Shown: positions 1-6,557, numbered from the stretch's first letter. The stretch is 17,406 bases of DNA from a bacterium (GCA_003230535.1 QIEW01000039.1:1-17406); one strand, 5' to 3'. Notes: generated by a model not told the origin, from the sequence alone. Translations and numbers: made by a program.

Positions 1-150
1 GAAGCGGAATTGGAATTTGAGCTGGAGTATCAGCGCTCATTAACCACAGAGGAGCGCTTTGAGATGATGTTTGCCAAATCCAGGCTGATAAAGGAGATGC
101 TGCTCCAATATGGACATAGAAAGCCTTTTGAGATTATTAAACGAACATAA
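1..150 (+). CDS. C-terminal end of a small protein upstream of a nucleotidyltransferase (partial)
   Basis: An open frame enters from the left edge and gives 49 residues before TAA at 148-150. It is rich in Glu, Lys, Arg and Leu and ends in PFEIIKRT. Its last 41 bases overlap the start of the next gene in another frame, which suggests a translationally coupled pair. I recall small charged proteins of this kind, with a 'T.EERFE' segment and a C-terminal PFEIIKR-type tail, encoded just before AbiEii/DUF6036-type nucleotidyltransferases, and this protein has both. It may be the partner (possibly antitoxin-like) of the following protein, but that role is inferred from context only. The N-terminus is outside the window. 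Confidence 0.55.
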   Translation, partial: EAELEFELEYQRSLTTEERFEMMFAKSRLIKEMLLQYGHRKPFEIIKRT

Positions 151-562
151 AGTGCGGTATGTGGTGATAGGGGCTACAGCTTTTCCTGTCTATGGTTACG
201 CCAGAGCCACATTGGATGTTGATATATTCATTCAACAGGAGAGGAACAATGCCAAGGCGGTATGGAAGGCTTTGGAGGCGTTCGGTTATGATATGACTGA
301 AGTGACCGTGGATGATTTACTAACCCAAAAGCTGCTTATCCGCCAGTATATAATCGAAACAGACATTCATCCCTTTGTGTCTGGGGTCAATTTTGAGGAG
401 GTCTGGCAGCATCGGGTAGAAGGTGAAATCGGAGGTGTTCCCACCTATTTCGCCAGTCTGGATGACCTGATAAAGATGAAGCAGGCCGCCGGCAGACCTA
501 AAGACCATGAGGATTTGCAGGTCTTACTCAAACTTAAATCAGATAAGAAAGAGAACTCGTAA
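110..562 (+). CDS. Nucleotidyltransferase-fold protein (AbiEii/DUF6036-like)
   Basis: This 150-residue protein has the nucleotidyltransferase (Pol beta) signature: a Gly-Ala pair at residues 21-22 followed by the metal-binding D36-V-D38 in LDVDIFI. Near the C-terminus (about 119-136) lies an L-I-K-M-K..AGR.KD..D helix typical of the AbiEii/DUF6036 type. Such proteins are usually toxin-side members of two-gene systems that transfer nucleotides to RNA or protein. The substrate here cannot be read from the sequence. The ATG at 110 overlaps the upstream partial gene by 41 bases, and only two bases separate its stop from the next gene, so the three probably form one operon. A housekeeping role is unlikely given the neighbourhood. 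Confidence 0.75.
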   Translation: MDIESLLRLLNEHKVRYVVIGATAFPVYGYARATLDVDIFIQQERNNAKAVWKALEAFGYDMTEVTVDDLLTQKLLIRQYIIETDIHPFVSGVNFEEVWQHRVEGEIGGVPTYFASLDDLIKMKQAAGRPKDHEDLQVLLKLKSDKKENS

Positions 563-564
563 AA

Positions 565-1311
565 ATGGTTGCCTGGAAACAAAAAGAAGCTGAAGTAATA
601 TTTAAGGACACTTCTGACTTGGCTAATAAATTGAAACAAATTGATGGATCTGTTCCCAGAAGAACTGAGAAATGTGATAATACGTATCGGAAGACATGCG
701 AAGAAACATACTGTATTAAACCATACTTGGACTTACTCTCCCAAAATAATAGGCTGATTTTCCCACTAAGGGTAGTGAAAGGGGAAGCTCCGGATTTCCT
801 GCTGTATTATGGTGGAAAATCCGTAGCTCTGGAAATAACACGAGCAACGGAGGGAAAGTATCAAAAGCAGATGAAAGAGTTAGAGGAATTAGAAGATGAG
901 CAGGGAATATTAAGTAAAGAATATCGCCAAAAACTCATGGAAATCTCTGGCTTGGGGGGACGGATTGGAACCGAGGGGGATATCAGTAAGTGGTGTAATT
1001 CTGCACTGCTAATGATTGAGAAAAAAACCAAAATATTAAACGGAGACCACTTTGATAAAACGAGAACGGCCAACCGGTATGAGCTTTTAATTTACGATAA
1101 TAATCCTGAGCGCTTAGAAAATTCAGTCAGTTATGTTGAGAGAGCAAAGTTAGTAGGAAAACTTAGGAAAGTCATCCCCAATACCATAAAAGGATATGAA
1201 AAGAATTTTCATATCATATCAGTACTGTCTGCTAATATTAGATTTTTGTTATACGACGTCTTAGGTGTTGGGATTTGTTTCGGGAGGGACTCCCGAAACA
1301 CAAAAAAATAG
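565..1311 (+). CDS. Uncharacterised protein with PD-(D/E)XK-like motif
   Basis: I do not recognise a named family for this 248-residue protein. Residues 76-92 read P-D-F, then an aromatic/glycine turn, then A-L-E-I-T. This D77...E90-x-T92 layout resembles a PD-(D/E)XK nuclease core in which Thr replaces the usual Lys. A charged helical stretch at about 100-125 may be coiled coil. The C-terminal ~90 residues are mixed alpha/beta and no signal peptide or membrane segment is visible. It starts 2 bases after the nucleotidyltransferase gene, so they are likely co-transcribed. The last dozen codons coincide with a perfect hairpin repeat (1276-1300), so the natural C-terminus may have been replaced by repeat sequence. 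Base composition is AT-rich compared with cooS. A nuclease role is inference only. Confidence 0.55.
   Translation: MVAWKQKEAEVIFKDTSDLANKLKQIDGSVPRRTEKCDNTYRKTCEETYCIKPYLDLLSQNNRLIFPLRVVKGEAPDFLLYYGGKSVALEITRATEGKYQKQMKELEELEDEQGILSKEYRQKLMEISGLGGRIGTEGDISKWCNSALLMIEKKTKILNGDHFDKTRTANRYELLIYDNNPERLENSVSYVERAKLVGKLRKVIPNTIKGYEKNFHIISVLSANIRFLLYDVLGVGICFGRDSRNTKK
1276..1300. repeat. Perfect 10-bp-arm hairpin at the end of a coding region
   Basis: TGTTTCGGGA, a 5-base loop (GGGAC), then TCCCGAAACA. The arms match perfectly and the hairpin lies within the last codons of the 565-1311 gene. The arm word TGTTTCGG is shared with hairpins at 9534-9559 and 17221-17247, which suggests a dispersed palindromic repeat family. 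No T-run follows on the + strand, so it is not a canonical intrinsic terminator. Confidence 0.7.
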
Positions 1312-1341
1312 AAAACCTGTTGAGGCCATTAAACAAACATA

Positions 1342-1683
1342 ATGATTCCCGAAGAAAAAATAAAAAAGGCGGTTGAGCGGTTAGTGAAGGCGGCTAATCC
1401 GTTGCGAATATTTTTATTTGGATCATATGCCCGCGGTGACGCCAGAGAACATTCAGACCTGGATTTCTTGGTGGTGGAGCATAAATTAATCCACCGGCGC
1501 AGAGAAATGGTTCGCCTTCATGACGCGTTGCGCCAAATGCGGCTTCCGGTGGACATTTTAGTAGTGAGTGAAACTGCATTTAATGAGTGGAGCAGCGTAT
1601 CCGGAACGGTTATTTATAAGGCTAAGATGGAAGGGCGACTGTGTTATGAATCCTCGGAAGCTGGCGGAAAAACTCCTGCATAA
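1342..1683 (+). CDS. Minimal nucleotidyltransferase (MNT) of an MNT/HEPN pair
   Basis: This 113-residue protein has a complete minimal nucleotidyltransferase core: FLFGSYARGDA, then S-D-L-D-F-L-V-V with the metal-binding Asp pair, then the third acidic strand V-D-I-L-V-V. Length and motif order fit the MNT family. In studied MNT/HEPN modules the MNT protein is the antitoxin and modifies the partner HEPN toxin by adding AMP to a tyrosine. The downstream HEPN gene overlaps by 38 bases, which is the usual arrangement. No Shine-Dalgarno sequence is obvious before the ATG at 1342. The catalytic residues appear intact, so an active enzyme is plausible. Confidence 0.85.
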   Translation: MIPEEKIKKAVERLVKAANPLRIFLFGSYARGDAREHSDLDFLVVEHKLIHRRREMVRLHDALRQMRLPVDILVVSETAFNEWSSVSGTVIYKAKMEGRLCYESSEAGGKTPA

Positions 1684-2035
1684 AGCTAATCAGGACATGG
1701 CGGCATTTGAGAAATGGCGCCAAGACTCAGAAATTGCTGGGGGCATTTTGGGGTTTCACGCTCAGCAGGCGGCGGAGAAGATGCTAAAAGCCGTGCTGTC
1801 AAGCCGTGGGATTGAATTTCCGTTTACTCATCGCTTGGCCGACCTGATAGATACAATTCGGGAAAACGGTATTACTATACCGGAGGAGCTGGAAGACCTC
1901 CGTTTTCTAACACCGTTTGCAGTTGAATTTCGGTATGAGATTTACGAAGAGGATGAGGAGGAATTTGACTTTGAGGCAACCTGCACTTTGCTTACGAAAT
2001 TGCAGGAATGGGTAAAAACAGTTATCTATTCGTGA
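1646..2035 (+). CDS. HEPN domain protein, partner of the upstream MNT
   Basis: This 129-residue protein carries the HEPN helical signature HAQQAAEKMLKAVL, followed by F-T-H-R-L-A-D-L-I and LTPFAVEFRYE near the C-terminus. I chose the ATG at 1646 because GGAAGGG at 1629-1635 is well placed upstream and the protein then begins with the usual HEPN first helix. An earlier in-frame start at 1568 would add an unrelated leader read from within the MNT gene. The ribonucleolytic R-x4-6-H motif of many HEPN toxins is not present: the FRYEIYEEDEE region has R and Y but no suitably spaced His. It may therefore be a non-nuclease HEPN or use other residues. It is coupled to the MNT gene by a 38-base overlap. 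Confidence 0.85.
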   Translation: MNPRKLAEKLLHKANQDMAAFEKWRQDSEIAGGILGFHAQQAAEKMLKAVLSSRGIEFPFTHRLADLIDTIRENGITIPEELEDLRFLTPFAVEFRYEIYEEDEEEFDFEATCTLLTKLQEWVKTVIYS

Positions 2036-2136
2036 ATGCTATTTTTGCCCGCGCCACCGGGTATCAGGTCTTGGCAGACGGCGATAAGCATTTGAAACGT
2101 TTTAAGTCAAGACCGGTTACGGAAACTTTTGTGTAG
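2008..2136 (+). pseudogene. Possible C-terminal remnant of a PIN-domain (VapC-like) gene
   Basis: The region after the HEPN stop contains a 42-codon frame whose last ~34 residues include ATGYQVLADGDKHLKRF. This resembles the last strand and helix of PIN toxins, where 'A.A...G..VLT.D.HF.R' is typical. The upstream part of the frame overlaps the HEPN gene, so only the tail looks native. I read it as a decayed fragment left in a toxin-antitoxin hotspot. The match is by eye and short, so a chance frame is possible. Confidence 0.25.
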
Positions 2137-2146
2137 GAGGTTTATT

Positions 2147-3139
2147 ATGGCAATCCAAGCATTCATTAGTTGTCGTTTTCCTATTGATAAAACCGTAGAA
2201 AACATTTGTTATATGCTCCAACCAGAGATATCGCCATATGTATCGCGAGATGTTAAATTTGGAAGCCTACCCCAAAGGTTGAAAGAGAGAATTGCTTCGA
2301 CTGATTGTCTTATAGTTATTCTTACAGAACAAGGTAGCTCAGACCTCGTGCAAAATGAGGTGGGTATTGCGTTCGCGCTGAACAAACCAATATTCGCTAT
2401 CTACGAGGACAGTGTTAATGTAACAGGAATCCAGCCATATCTGAGTACCTTTATCAAGTACAACCAGTGTAACGTGGCTGCCATTGCCAGAGATATTGCG
2501 AGCCTCAAAGTTACGGTTGCGACGGAAATTGCCTCCCGTGAGATCACTGGACCGCAGGAGGGCCTCCTTGCAAATTTGTCTAAGAATGGTGTTCAAGGAA
2601 TTTACCCGGATCGGGCGACTGCCTTTCGGGCTTTTGCTCGTGTCTGGGAACGAGAGCCTCATGTCAGGATCGTTGGGTCGTCGATCGAAGGGTTCAAACG
2701 GGGGATTGGAACAGATGCCCGCGAATTTATTGTACTTAAACTTCAGAATGACCCACAATCTTCAGTTCACGCCCTGCTCACTCATACCTCGTTTGCCAAA
2801 TATAGAGAGGCACAAGAAAACGAATTGGATGGCTATATTGTCGCGCAAATCAAAGCAACCACAGAGATGCTCCAAGATATTAGGGAACGCACAAGGGCTG
2901 GAGACAGACTCAGATGGAAATTCTTCAAAGGAGCTCCGACCTGTTTCATGATTATGGCAGGAAACTTCATGCTTCTTAATCCGTACTTGTATATGCAGCC
3001 CGCATACTTTAACTTTACTATGATTGTTAAGGATACTGGCTCACCTTTTGACATTTACAACCATTATAAGCAGTATCACTTCCAGCGGGCGTGGGATAAC
3101 CCGGATCTGAGCACTGATGATGCCGGCTTTGAGAGTTAG
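2147..3139 (+). CDS. TIR-domain protein with C-terminal PLD-like domain
   Basis: This protein has 330 residues. Residues 1-90 look like a TIR domain: an opening strand AIQAFISC, a D-C-L-I-V-I-L-T strand at 53-60, then SSDLVQNEVGIAF with Glu71 in the place of the catalytic Glu of NAD-cleaving TIRs, and a following K-P-I-F-A-I-Y-E strand. Residues ~140-320 form a second domain (GVQGIYPDR, then VRIVGSSIEGF, an HALLTH strand, APTCFMIM, LLNPY, FNFTMIVK). Its strand order resembles phospholipase D-like domains without HKD motifs, found attached to TIR and other effector domains. The start at 2147 follows AGGAGG at 2136-2141. No membrane segment is seen. TIR proteins in bacterial defence degrade NAD or make cyclic ADP-ribose-type signals; a defence role is inferred from fold and neighbours. 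Confidence 0.7.
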   Translation: MAIQAFISCRFPIDKTVENICYMLQPEISPYVSRDVKFGSLPQRLKERIASTDCLIVILTEQGSSDLVQNEVGIAFALNKPIFAIYEDSVNVTGIQPYLSTFIKYNQCNVAAIARDIASLKVTVATEIASREITGPQEGLLANLSKNGVQGIYPDRATAFRAFARVWEREPHVRIVGSSIEGFKRGIGTDAREFIVLKLQNDPQSSVHALLTHTSFAKYREAQENELDGYIVAQIKATTEMLQDIRERTRAGDRLRWKFFKGAPTCFMIMAGNFMLLNPYLYMQPAYFNFTMIVKDTGSPFDIYNHYKQYHFQRAWDNPDLSTDDAGFES

Positions 3140-3195
3140 TTTGCAGGATCGACAATGTTCTACCATTAAGGAAACATCCTTGGGAAGGAAAAGAG

Positions 3196-3402
3196 ATGAA
3201 GTTTGAGATCACCATATTTCAGGATGAAGACGGGGTTTTTATTGCTGAATGTCCATCCATTCCCGGCTGTGTGAGTCAGGGCAAAACCAGACCAGAGGCT
3301 GAGCAAAATATTAAAGAAGCAATCAAAGACTGCCTTGAGGTGCGGGCTGAAAGAGGGATGCCGCTGACAGTAACCACCAGCCGGGTAGAGGTTTGTGTCT
3401 AG
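3196..3402 (+). CDS. hicB: HicB-family antitoxin (first hicBA locus)
   Basis: This 68-residue protein consists of the partial RNase H-like HicB fold only: a first strand with D-E-D-G-V-F-I-A-E-C, then P-S-I-P-G-C-V-S-Q-G and a helix A-E-Q-N-I-K-E-A-I. It lacks a separate C-terminal DNA-binding domain, as in the short HicB class. GGGAAGGA at 3182-3189 lies 6 bases before the ATG. Its TAG stop shares one base with the GTG start of hicA (TAGTG), so the pair is translationally coupled with the antitoxin made first. HicB binds and silences the HicA mRNA interferase. Confidence 0.88.
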   Translation: MKFEITIFQDEDGVFIAECPSIPGCVSQGKTRPEAEQNIKEAIKDCLEVRAERGMPLTVTTSRVEVCV

Positions 3403-3629
3403 TGCCTGGCATCCCTTTATTGAAACCTCGGGTGGTGGTGAAGGCTTTTGAAAAATTAGGCTGGGAAGTTGTTCGCCGGCGAGGCAGCCATATCATCATG
3501 GTAAAGGAAGGACATATAGCAACGCTATCAATACCAAAACATTCCGAGGTAGCTCGTGGAACATTGCGAAGTTTGATTGCAAAGGCAGAGATAACGGTGA
3601 AGAAGTTTTTAGAAGCATTGGTGAGGTAA
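3402..3629 (+). CDS. hicA: HicA-family mRNA interferase toxin
   Basis: This 75-residue protein has a double-stranded RNA-binding-like fold with the HicA signature: KAFEKLGWEVVRRRGSHIIM containing the catalytic His30, then SIPKHSEVARGTLRSLI and a C-terminal helix of the I-T-V-K-K-F type. I chose the GTG at 3402 because it overlaps the hicB stop and gives the usual HicA N-terminus (V-P-G-I-P-L-L-K-P). A TTG nine bases earlier is also in frame. HicA cleaves mRNA and halts growth when free of HicB. The reading frame is complete and the active residue is present, so the toxin is probably functional. Confidence 0.88.
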   Translation: MPGIPLLKPRVVVKAFEKLGWEVVRRRGSHIIMVKEGHIATLSIPKHSEVARGTLRSLIAKAEITVKKFLEALVR

Positions 3630-3740
3630 CCCCATTAACATTAGAAGTTCCGGTGTTAGGACATGCCGAAATGTCAAATAAGGGCCGTCAGCCCCTGGAA
3701 CTTGACATCACCACAGGGATAAAATAGGAGAATAAGTCGT

Positions 3741-5678
3741 ATGTCTGAAAAAATGTCCGCGAAAACTAAAATAGCGTTACAGGTATTGGAAAAGGCTAAA
3801 GAGGAACACATCCAGACGGCGCATGGCCGCTCGCAAGCCATGAAGCCTTGCCCTATCGGGGAGCAGGGTCTCTGCTGCAAGCATTGTTATATGGGGCCTT
3901 GCCGGCTGGCAGGCAAACCGGGCGAGGAGAAGCGAGGCGTCTGCGGCGCCACCAAAGACACAGTATCGGCCCGTAATTTTGCCCGGGCTGTTGCCGCCGG
4001 TTGTGCGGCGCATATGGATCATGCGCGGGAGACCGCGGAAGTTTTTCTGGCCACTGCCAAGGGTGAGTTGCCGGATTATCAAATTAAAGATGAAGTAAAA
4101 CTTCAGATGCTGGCTGATATATACGGGATAGAAACCGCCGGCAAGGATAAAAATCAGATTGCCAGGGAGCTGGGCGAGCGGGTGTTAGCTGAGTTTGGCC
4201 TCCAGGATGGCCCCCCCCGGATGGTCAACCGGGCGCCTCAAAAGAGGCAAAAACTCTGGCAAGAGCTGGGAATGACTCCCAGAGGTATTGACCGGGAAGT
4301 GGTAGAATTAATGCACCGCACTACGATAGGAACCGACCAGGATCCTGAACACCTTATGCACCAAAGCTCCCGAACGGCTATCGCCAATGGATGGGGCGGT
4401 TCTATGATCGCCACTGAGCTTCAGGATGTACTTTTTGGCACGCCTAAGCCCCGGCAAGGTCAGGCCAACCTGGCCGTGCTGGATAAGAATAAGGTAAACC
4501 TGGTGGTGCATGGGCATGATCCCCTGTTAGCTGAGATGGTAGTCAAAGCCGCCCGGGAGCCGGAGCTAATAGCCCGGGCTAAATCCAAAGGGGCTGAAGG
4601 CATCAATATAGCGGGTATCTGCTGCACTGCTAATGAGGTGCTCCTGCGACACGGGGTGCCGATGGTGGGCAGTTTTTCGCAGCAGGAGTTGGCTATAATC
4701 ACCGGTGCGGTGGAGGTAATGGCGGTGGATGTGCAGTGCCTGATGCCGTCTCTACCTACAATCTCCGAATGCTATCATACTAAGTTTATTACTACCTCCT
4801 CCAAGGTTAAGATTCCTGGAGGTATACATATGGAACTCCATCCGGAAAAAGCCATGGAGACAGGTCGGGAAATTGTAAAAATTGCGATAGACAACTTCCC
4901 GAACCGCAAGCGGGTTTATATACCGGATGAGGCTCCGGCTGATCTGATCGCCGGCTTCAGCCATGAGACCATAAACTACATGTTAGGGGGGACTTTCCGC
5001 TCCTCCTATCGTCCGCTGAATGACAACATCATAAATGGGCGGATTTTAGGGGTAGTGGGAGTGGTAGGCTGCTCGCTGCCGGGGAAGGAAGGTCAGGGAG
5101 TAACCACCTCCCTGGTGAAGCAGCTCATCGCCAATAATATCCTGGTGTTGCAGACCGGCTGCGCCGCCTACCCTTGCGCTAATGAGGATATGCTTATCCC
5201 CGAGGCGGCCATCAGGTATGCCGGTGATGGATTGGCGGAGGTCTGCGAGACGGTGGGTATCCCGCCGGTGCTGCACATGGGCTCCTGCGTGGATAACTCC
5301 CGTATCCTGATTGCTTGTGCGGCCCTGGTGGCTGAAGGCGGCTTGGGGGATGATCTATCAGACCTGCCGGTCGCCGGCTGCGCCCCGGAATGGATGAGTG
5401 AGAAGGCGATTGCCATCGGACAGTACTTTGTAGCTTCAGGCGCCCTGGTAGTCTTCGGCTCCAAATCACCTGTCATCGGCAGCCCCTGTGTGAACAAACT
5501 GCTCACTGAGGATTATGAGCAGATAACAGGAGGGAAATGGGCGTTCGAGCCTGACCCGGATAGAATGTTCCAGGTAATCTATGATCACCTCATCGCCAAA
5601 CGTAAAGCTCTGGGGATTGAGAAAGAGCAAGAGCGTGTCTTATACGATATGGCTATGCGCCGGGAGTTGGTGGTGTAA
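3741..5678 (+). CDS. cooS: Anaerobic Ni-Fe carbon monoxide dehydrogenase, catalytic subunit
   Basis: This 645-residue enzyme interconverts CO2 and CO; next to acsB it should act as the CODH half of the CODH/ACS complex (acsA). The N-terminus has C37 and C45 for the D-cluster and C46, C49, C54 and C68 for the B-cluster, with the family's spacing. Candidate C-cluster ligands are His257/259, C295 (in GICCTANEV), C333, C444 (VVGCSLPG), C474 (QTGCAAYPC) and C516 (MGSCVDNSR). K555 in WMSEKA sits where the proton-relay Lys is expected. GGAG at 3727-3730 precedes the ATG; a second Met at residue 5 is possible. acsB lies downstream but a hicAB pair intervenes, and no cooC, acsC, acsD or acsE gene is in the window. 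Composition is more GC-rich than the island to its left. Confidence 0.97.
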   Translation: MSEKMSAKTKIALQVLEKAKEEHIQTAHGRSQAMKPCPIGEQGLCCKHCYMGPCRLAGKPGEEKRGVCGATKDTVSARNFARAVAAGCAAHMDHARETAEVFLATAKGELPDYQIKDEVKLQMLADIYGIETAGKDKNQIARELGERVLAEFGLQDGPPRMVNRAPQKRQKLWQELGMTPRGIDREVVELMHRTTIGTDQDPEHLMHQSSRTAIANGWGGSMIATELQDVLFGTPKPRQGQANLAVLDKNKVNLVVHGHDPLLAEMVVKAAREPELIARAKSKGAEGINIAGICCTANEVLLRHGVPMVGSFSQQELAIITGAVEVMAVDVQCLMPSLPTISECYHTKFITTSSKVKIPGGIHMELHPEKAMETGREIVKIAIDNFPNRKRVYIPDEAPADLIAGFSHETINYMLGGTFRSSYRPLNDNIINGRILGVVGVVGCSLPGKEGQGVTTSLVKQLIANNILVLQTGCAAYPCANEDMLIPEAAIRYAGDGLAEVCETVGIPPVLHMGSCVDNSRILIACAALVAEGGLGDDLSDLPVAGCAPEWMSEKAIAIGQYFVASGALVVFGSKSPVIGSPCVNKLLTEDYEQITGGKWAFEPDPDRMFQVIYDHLIAKRKALGIEKEQERVLYDMAMRRELVV

Positions 5679-5742
5679 CCTTATAGGATTGTGTAAATAA
5701 GGGGAAAGGTAGTCTGGAGGTACACTAGCAACTAAAATACAG

Positions 5743-5771
5743 TTGCACTGTTAACGGCTTGCTGTTATCAT
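5743..5771 (+). promoter_or_regulatory. Sigma-70-like promoter of hicAB (leaderless)
   Basis: TTGCAC at 5743-5748 and TATCAT at 5766-5771 are separated by 17 bases. The expected start site, 7 bases past the -10 box, falls on the A of the hicA ATG at 5778, and no Shine-Dalgarno sequence is present, so the transcript may be leaderless. An inverted repeat ACAGT-TGC-ACTGT overlaps the -35 box and is a natural candidate operator for the downstream HicB DNA-binding domain. Both assignments are by eye. Confidence 0.5.
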
Positions 5772-5777
5772 TAATAG

Positions 5778-6038
5778 ATGAGCAAAACTGACAAACTGCT
5801 TGTGCGCTTTCTATCAAAGCCAAAGGATTTTACCTATGATGAGCTAAAAAAGCTTTTGCTTGTTTCTGGCTACCAAGAGGCAAGGACGGGTAAAACCTCA
5901 GGCTCAAGGGCAGCTTTTATAAACCCAGAGACTAAGCATATTATTAGGTTACATAAACCACACCCAAGACCTGAGCTTAAGAGTTACCAACTGGACTACA
6001 TTAAGGATGAGCTCAAAAAGTTAGGGGTGATAAAATGA
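5778..6038 (+). CDS. hicA: HicA-family toxin (second locus, toxin-first type)
   Basis: This 86-residue protein belongs to the HicA subfamily with N-terminal K-D-F-T-Y-D-E-L-K-K-L-L, central GKTSGSRAAFINPETKH and a LHKPHP...L-K-S-Y-Q-L-D-Y-I C-terminus. The GSH of classical HicA is GSR here, which is usual for this subfamily as I know it; the His residues in KHIIRLHKPHP may carry the function. It lies between cooS and acsB on the same strand. Its TGA overlaps the next gene's ATG by four bases (ATGA). No ribosome-binding site precedes the ATG, consistent with the leaderless promoter proposed at 5743-5771. Confidence 0.85.
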   Translation: MSKTDKLLVRFLSKPKDFTYDELKKLLLVSGYQEARTGKTSGSRAAFINPETKHIIRLHKPHPRPELKSYQLDYIKDELKKLGVIK

Positions 6039-6367
6039 AGGACATTTTAGTTTACCAGGGATTTATAGGCTCCATTTACCTTAGTCCGGAAGATTCTGTT
6101 CTCTATGGGAAGATAGAAGGGGTAGCTGATTTGGTAACCTTTGAGGGACATAGCGTAGAAGAGCTTACAGGAGCTTTCCATCAAGCAGTGGCTGATTATA
6201 TTGCTCTCTGTGAGGAGGCAGGTAAAGAGCCCCTAAAATCTTGTCGGGGCAGTTTTAATGTCCGCATCCCCTCTGAATTACACAGAAGGGTTCTACAAAA
6301 GGCCGCCCTGTTAGGTATGTCTCTTAATCAGCTTGTCCAGAAAGCCATAGAGAAAGAGGTAGCTTAA
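6035..6367 (+). CDS. hicB: HicB-family antitoxin with C-terminal ribbon-helix-helix domain
   Basis: This 110-residue protein has two parts. Residues 1-65 are the HicB partial RNase H-like fold (Y-Q-G-F-I-G-S-I-Y, F-E-G-H-S-V-E-E-L). Residues ~75-110 (G-S-F-N-V-R-I-P-S-E-L-H-R-R, then S-L-N-Q-L-V-Q-K-A-I) form an Arc/MetJ-type ribbon-helix-helix DNA-binding domain. This two-domain form neutralises HicA and represses its own operon. It overlaps hicA by ATGA and has a strong AGGGGTGA at 6023-6030. The likely operator is the inverted repeat at about 5742-5754 in the hicA promoter. Confidence 0.87.
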   Translation: MKDILVYQGFIGSIYLSPEDSVLYGKIEGVADLVTFEGHSVEELTGAFHQAVADYIALCEEAGKEPLKSCRGSFNVRIPSELHRRVLQKAALLGMSLNQLVQKAIEKEVA

Positions 6368-6393
6368 GTAAAACGGCTTGTGTGGTTTTCTGT

Positions 6394-6419
6394 GGTGTCA
6401 GATTCTCAAATCTGACACC
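6394..6419. repeat. Perfect 11-bp-arm hairpin after hicAB
   Basis: GGTGTCAGATT, a 4-base loop (CTCA), then AATCTGACACC. There is no T-run after it, so it is not a canonical intrinsic terminator, although the stem is strong enough to affect RNA ends or stability. A second hairpin follows immediately at 6425-6457. Confidence 0.7.
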
Positions 6420-6424
6420 CCTTG

Positions 6425-6457
6425 TGTGGCCGTCAGTTCTGATGACCTGACGGCACA
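6425..6457. repeat. Second hairpin upstream of acsB
   Basis: GCCGTCAG (6429-6436), a 10-base loop, then CTGACGGC (6447-6454). Three more outer pairs form if the G at 6428 is bulged. A short A/T-rich stretch follows (ACAAAAATTTAAAAG). Together with the hairpin at 6394-6419 it fills the gap between hicB and acsB and may separate the two transcription units. Confidence 0.6.
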
Positions 6458-6557
6458 AAAATTTAAAAGTCCGGTTCCGATTACGATATGGGAGAAAGAA
6501 GGCTAAACTCGAGTTAATTTACTGTTAAAATAAAACTAATATTAAAGTGAGGTACTT

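Noticed and set aside
1394-1579. Antisense frames over MNT, cooS, acsB and folP
   Set aside because: They are shadows of strongly supported genes, with low-complexity or Ser/Arg/Pro-rich translations and no motifs.
3702-3725. TTGACA and GATAAAAT just upstream of cooS as a promoter
   Set aside because: The spacer is only about 10 bases and the -10 region overlaps the ribosome-binding site.
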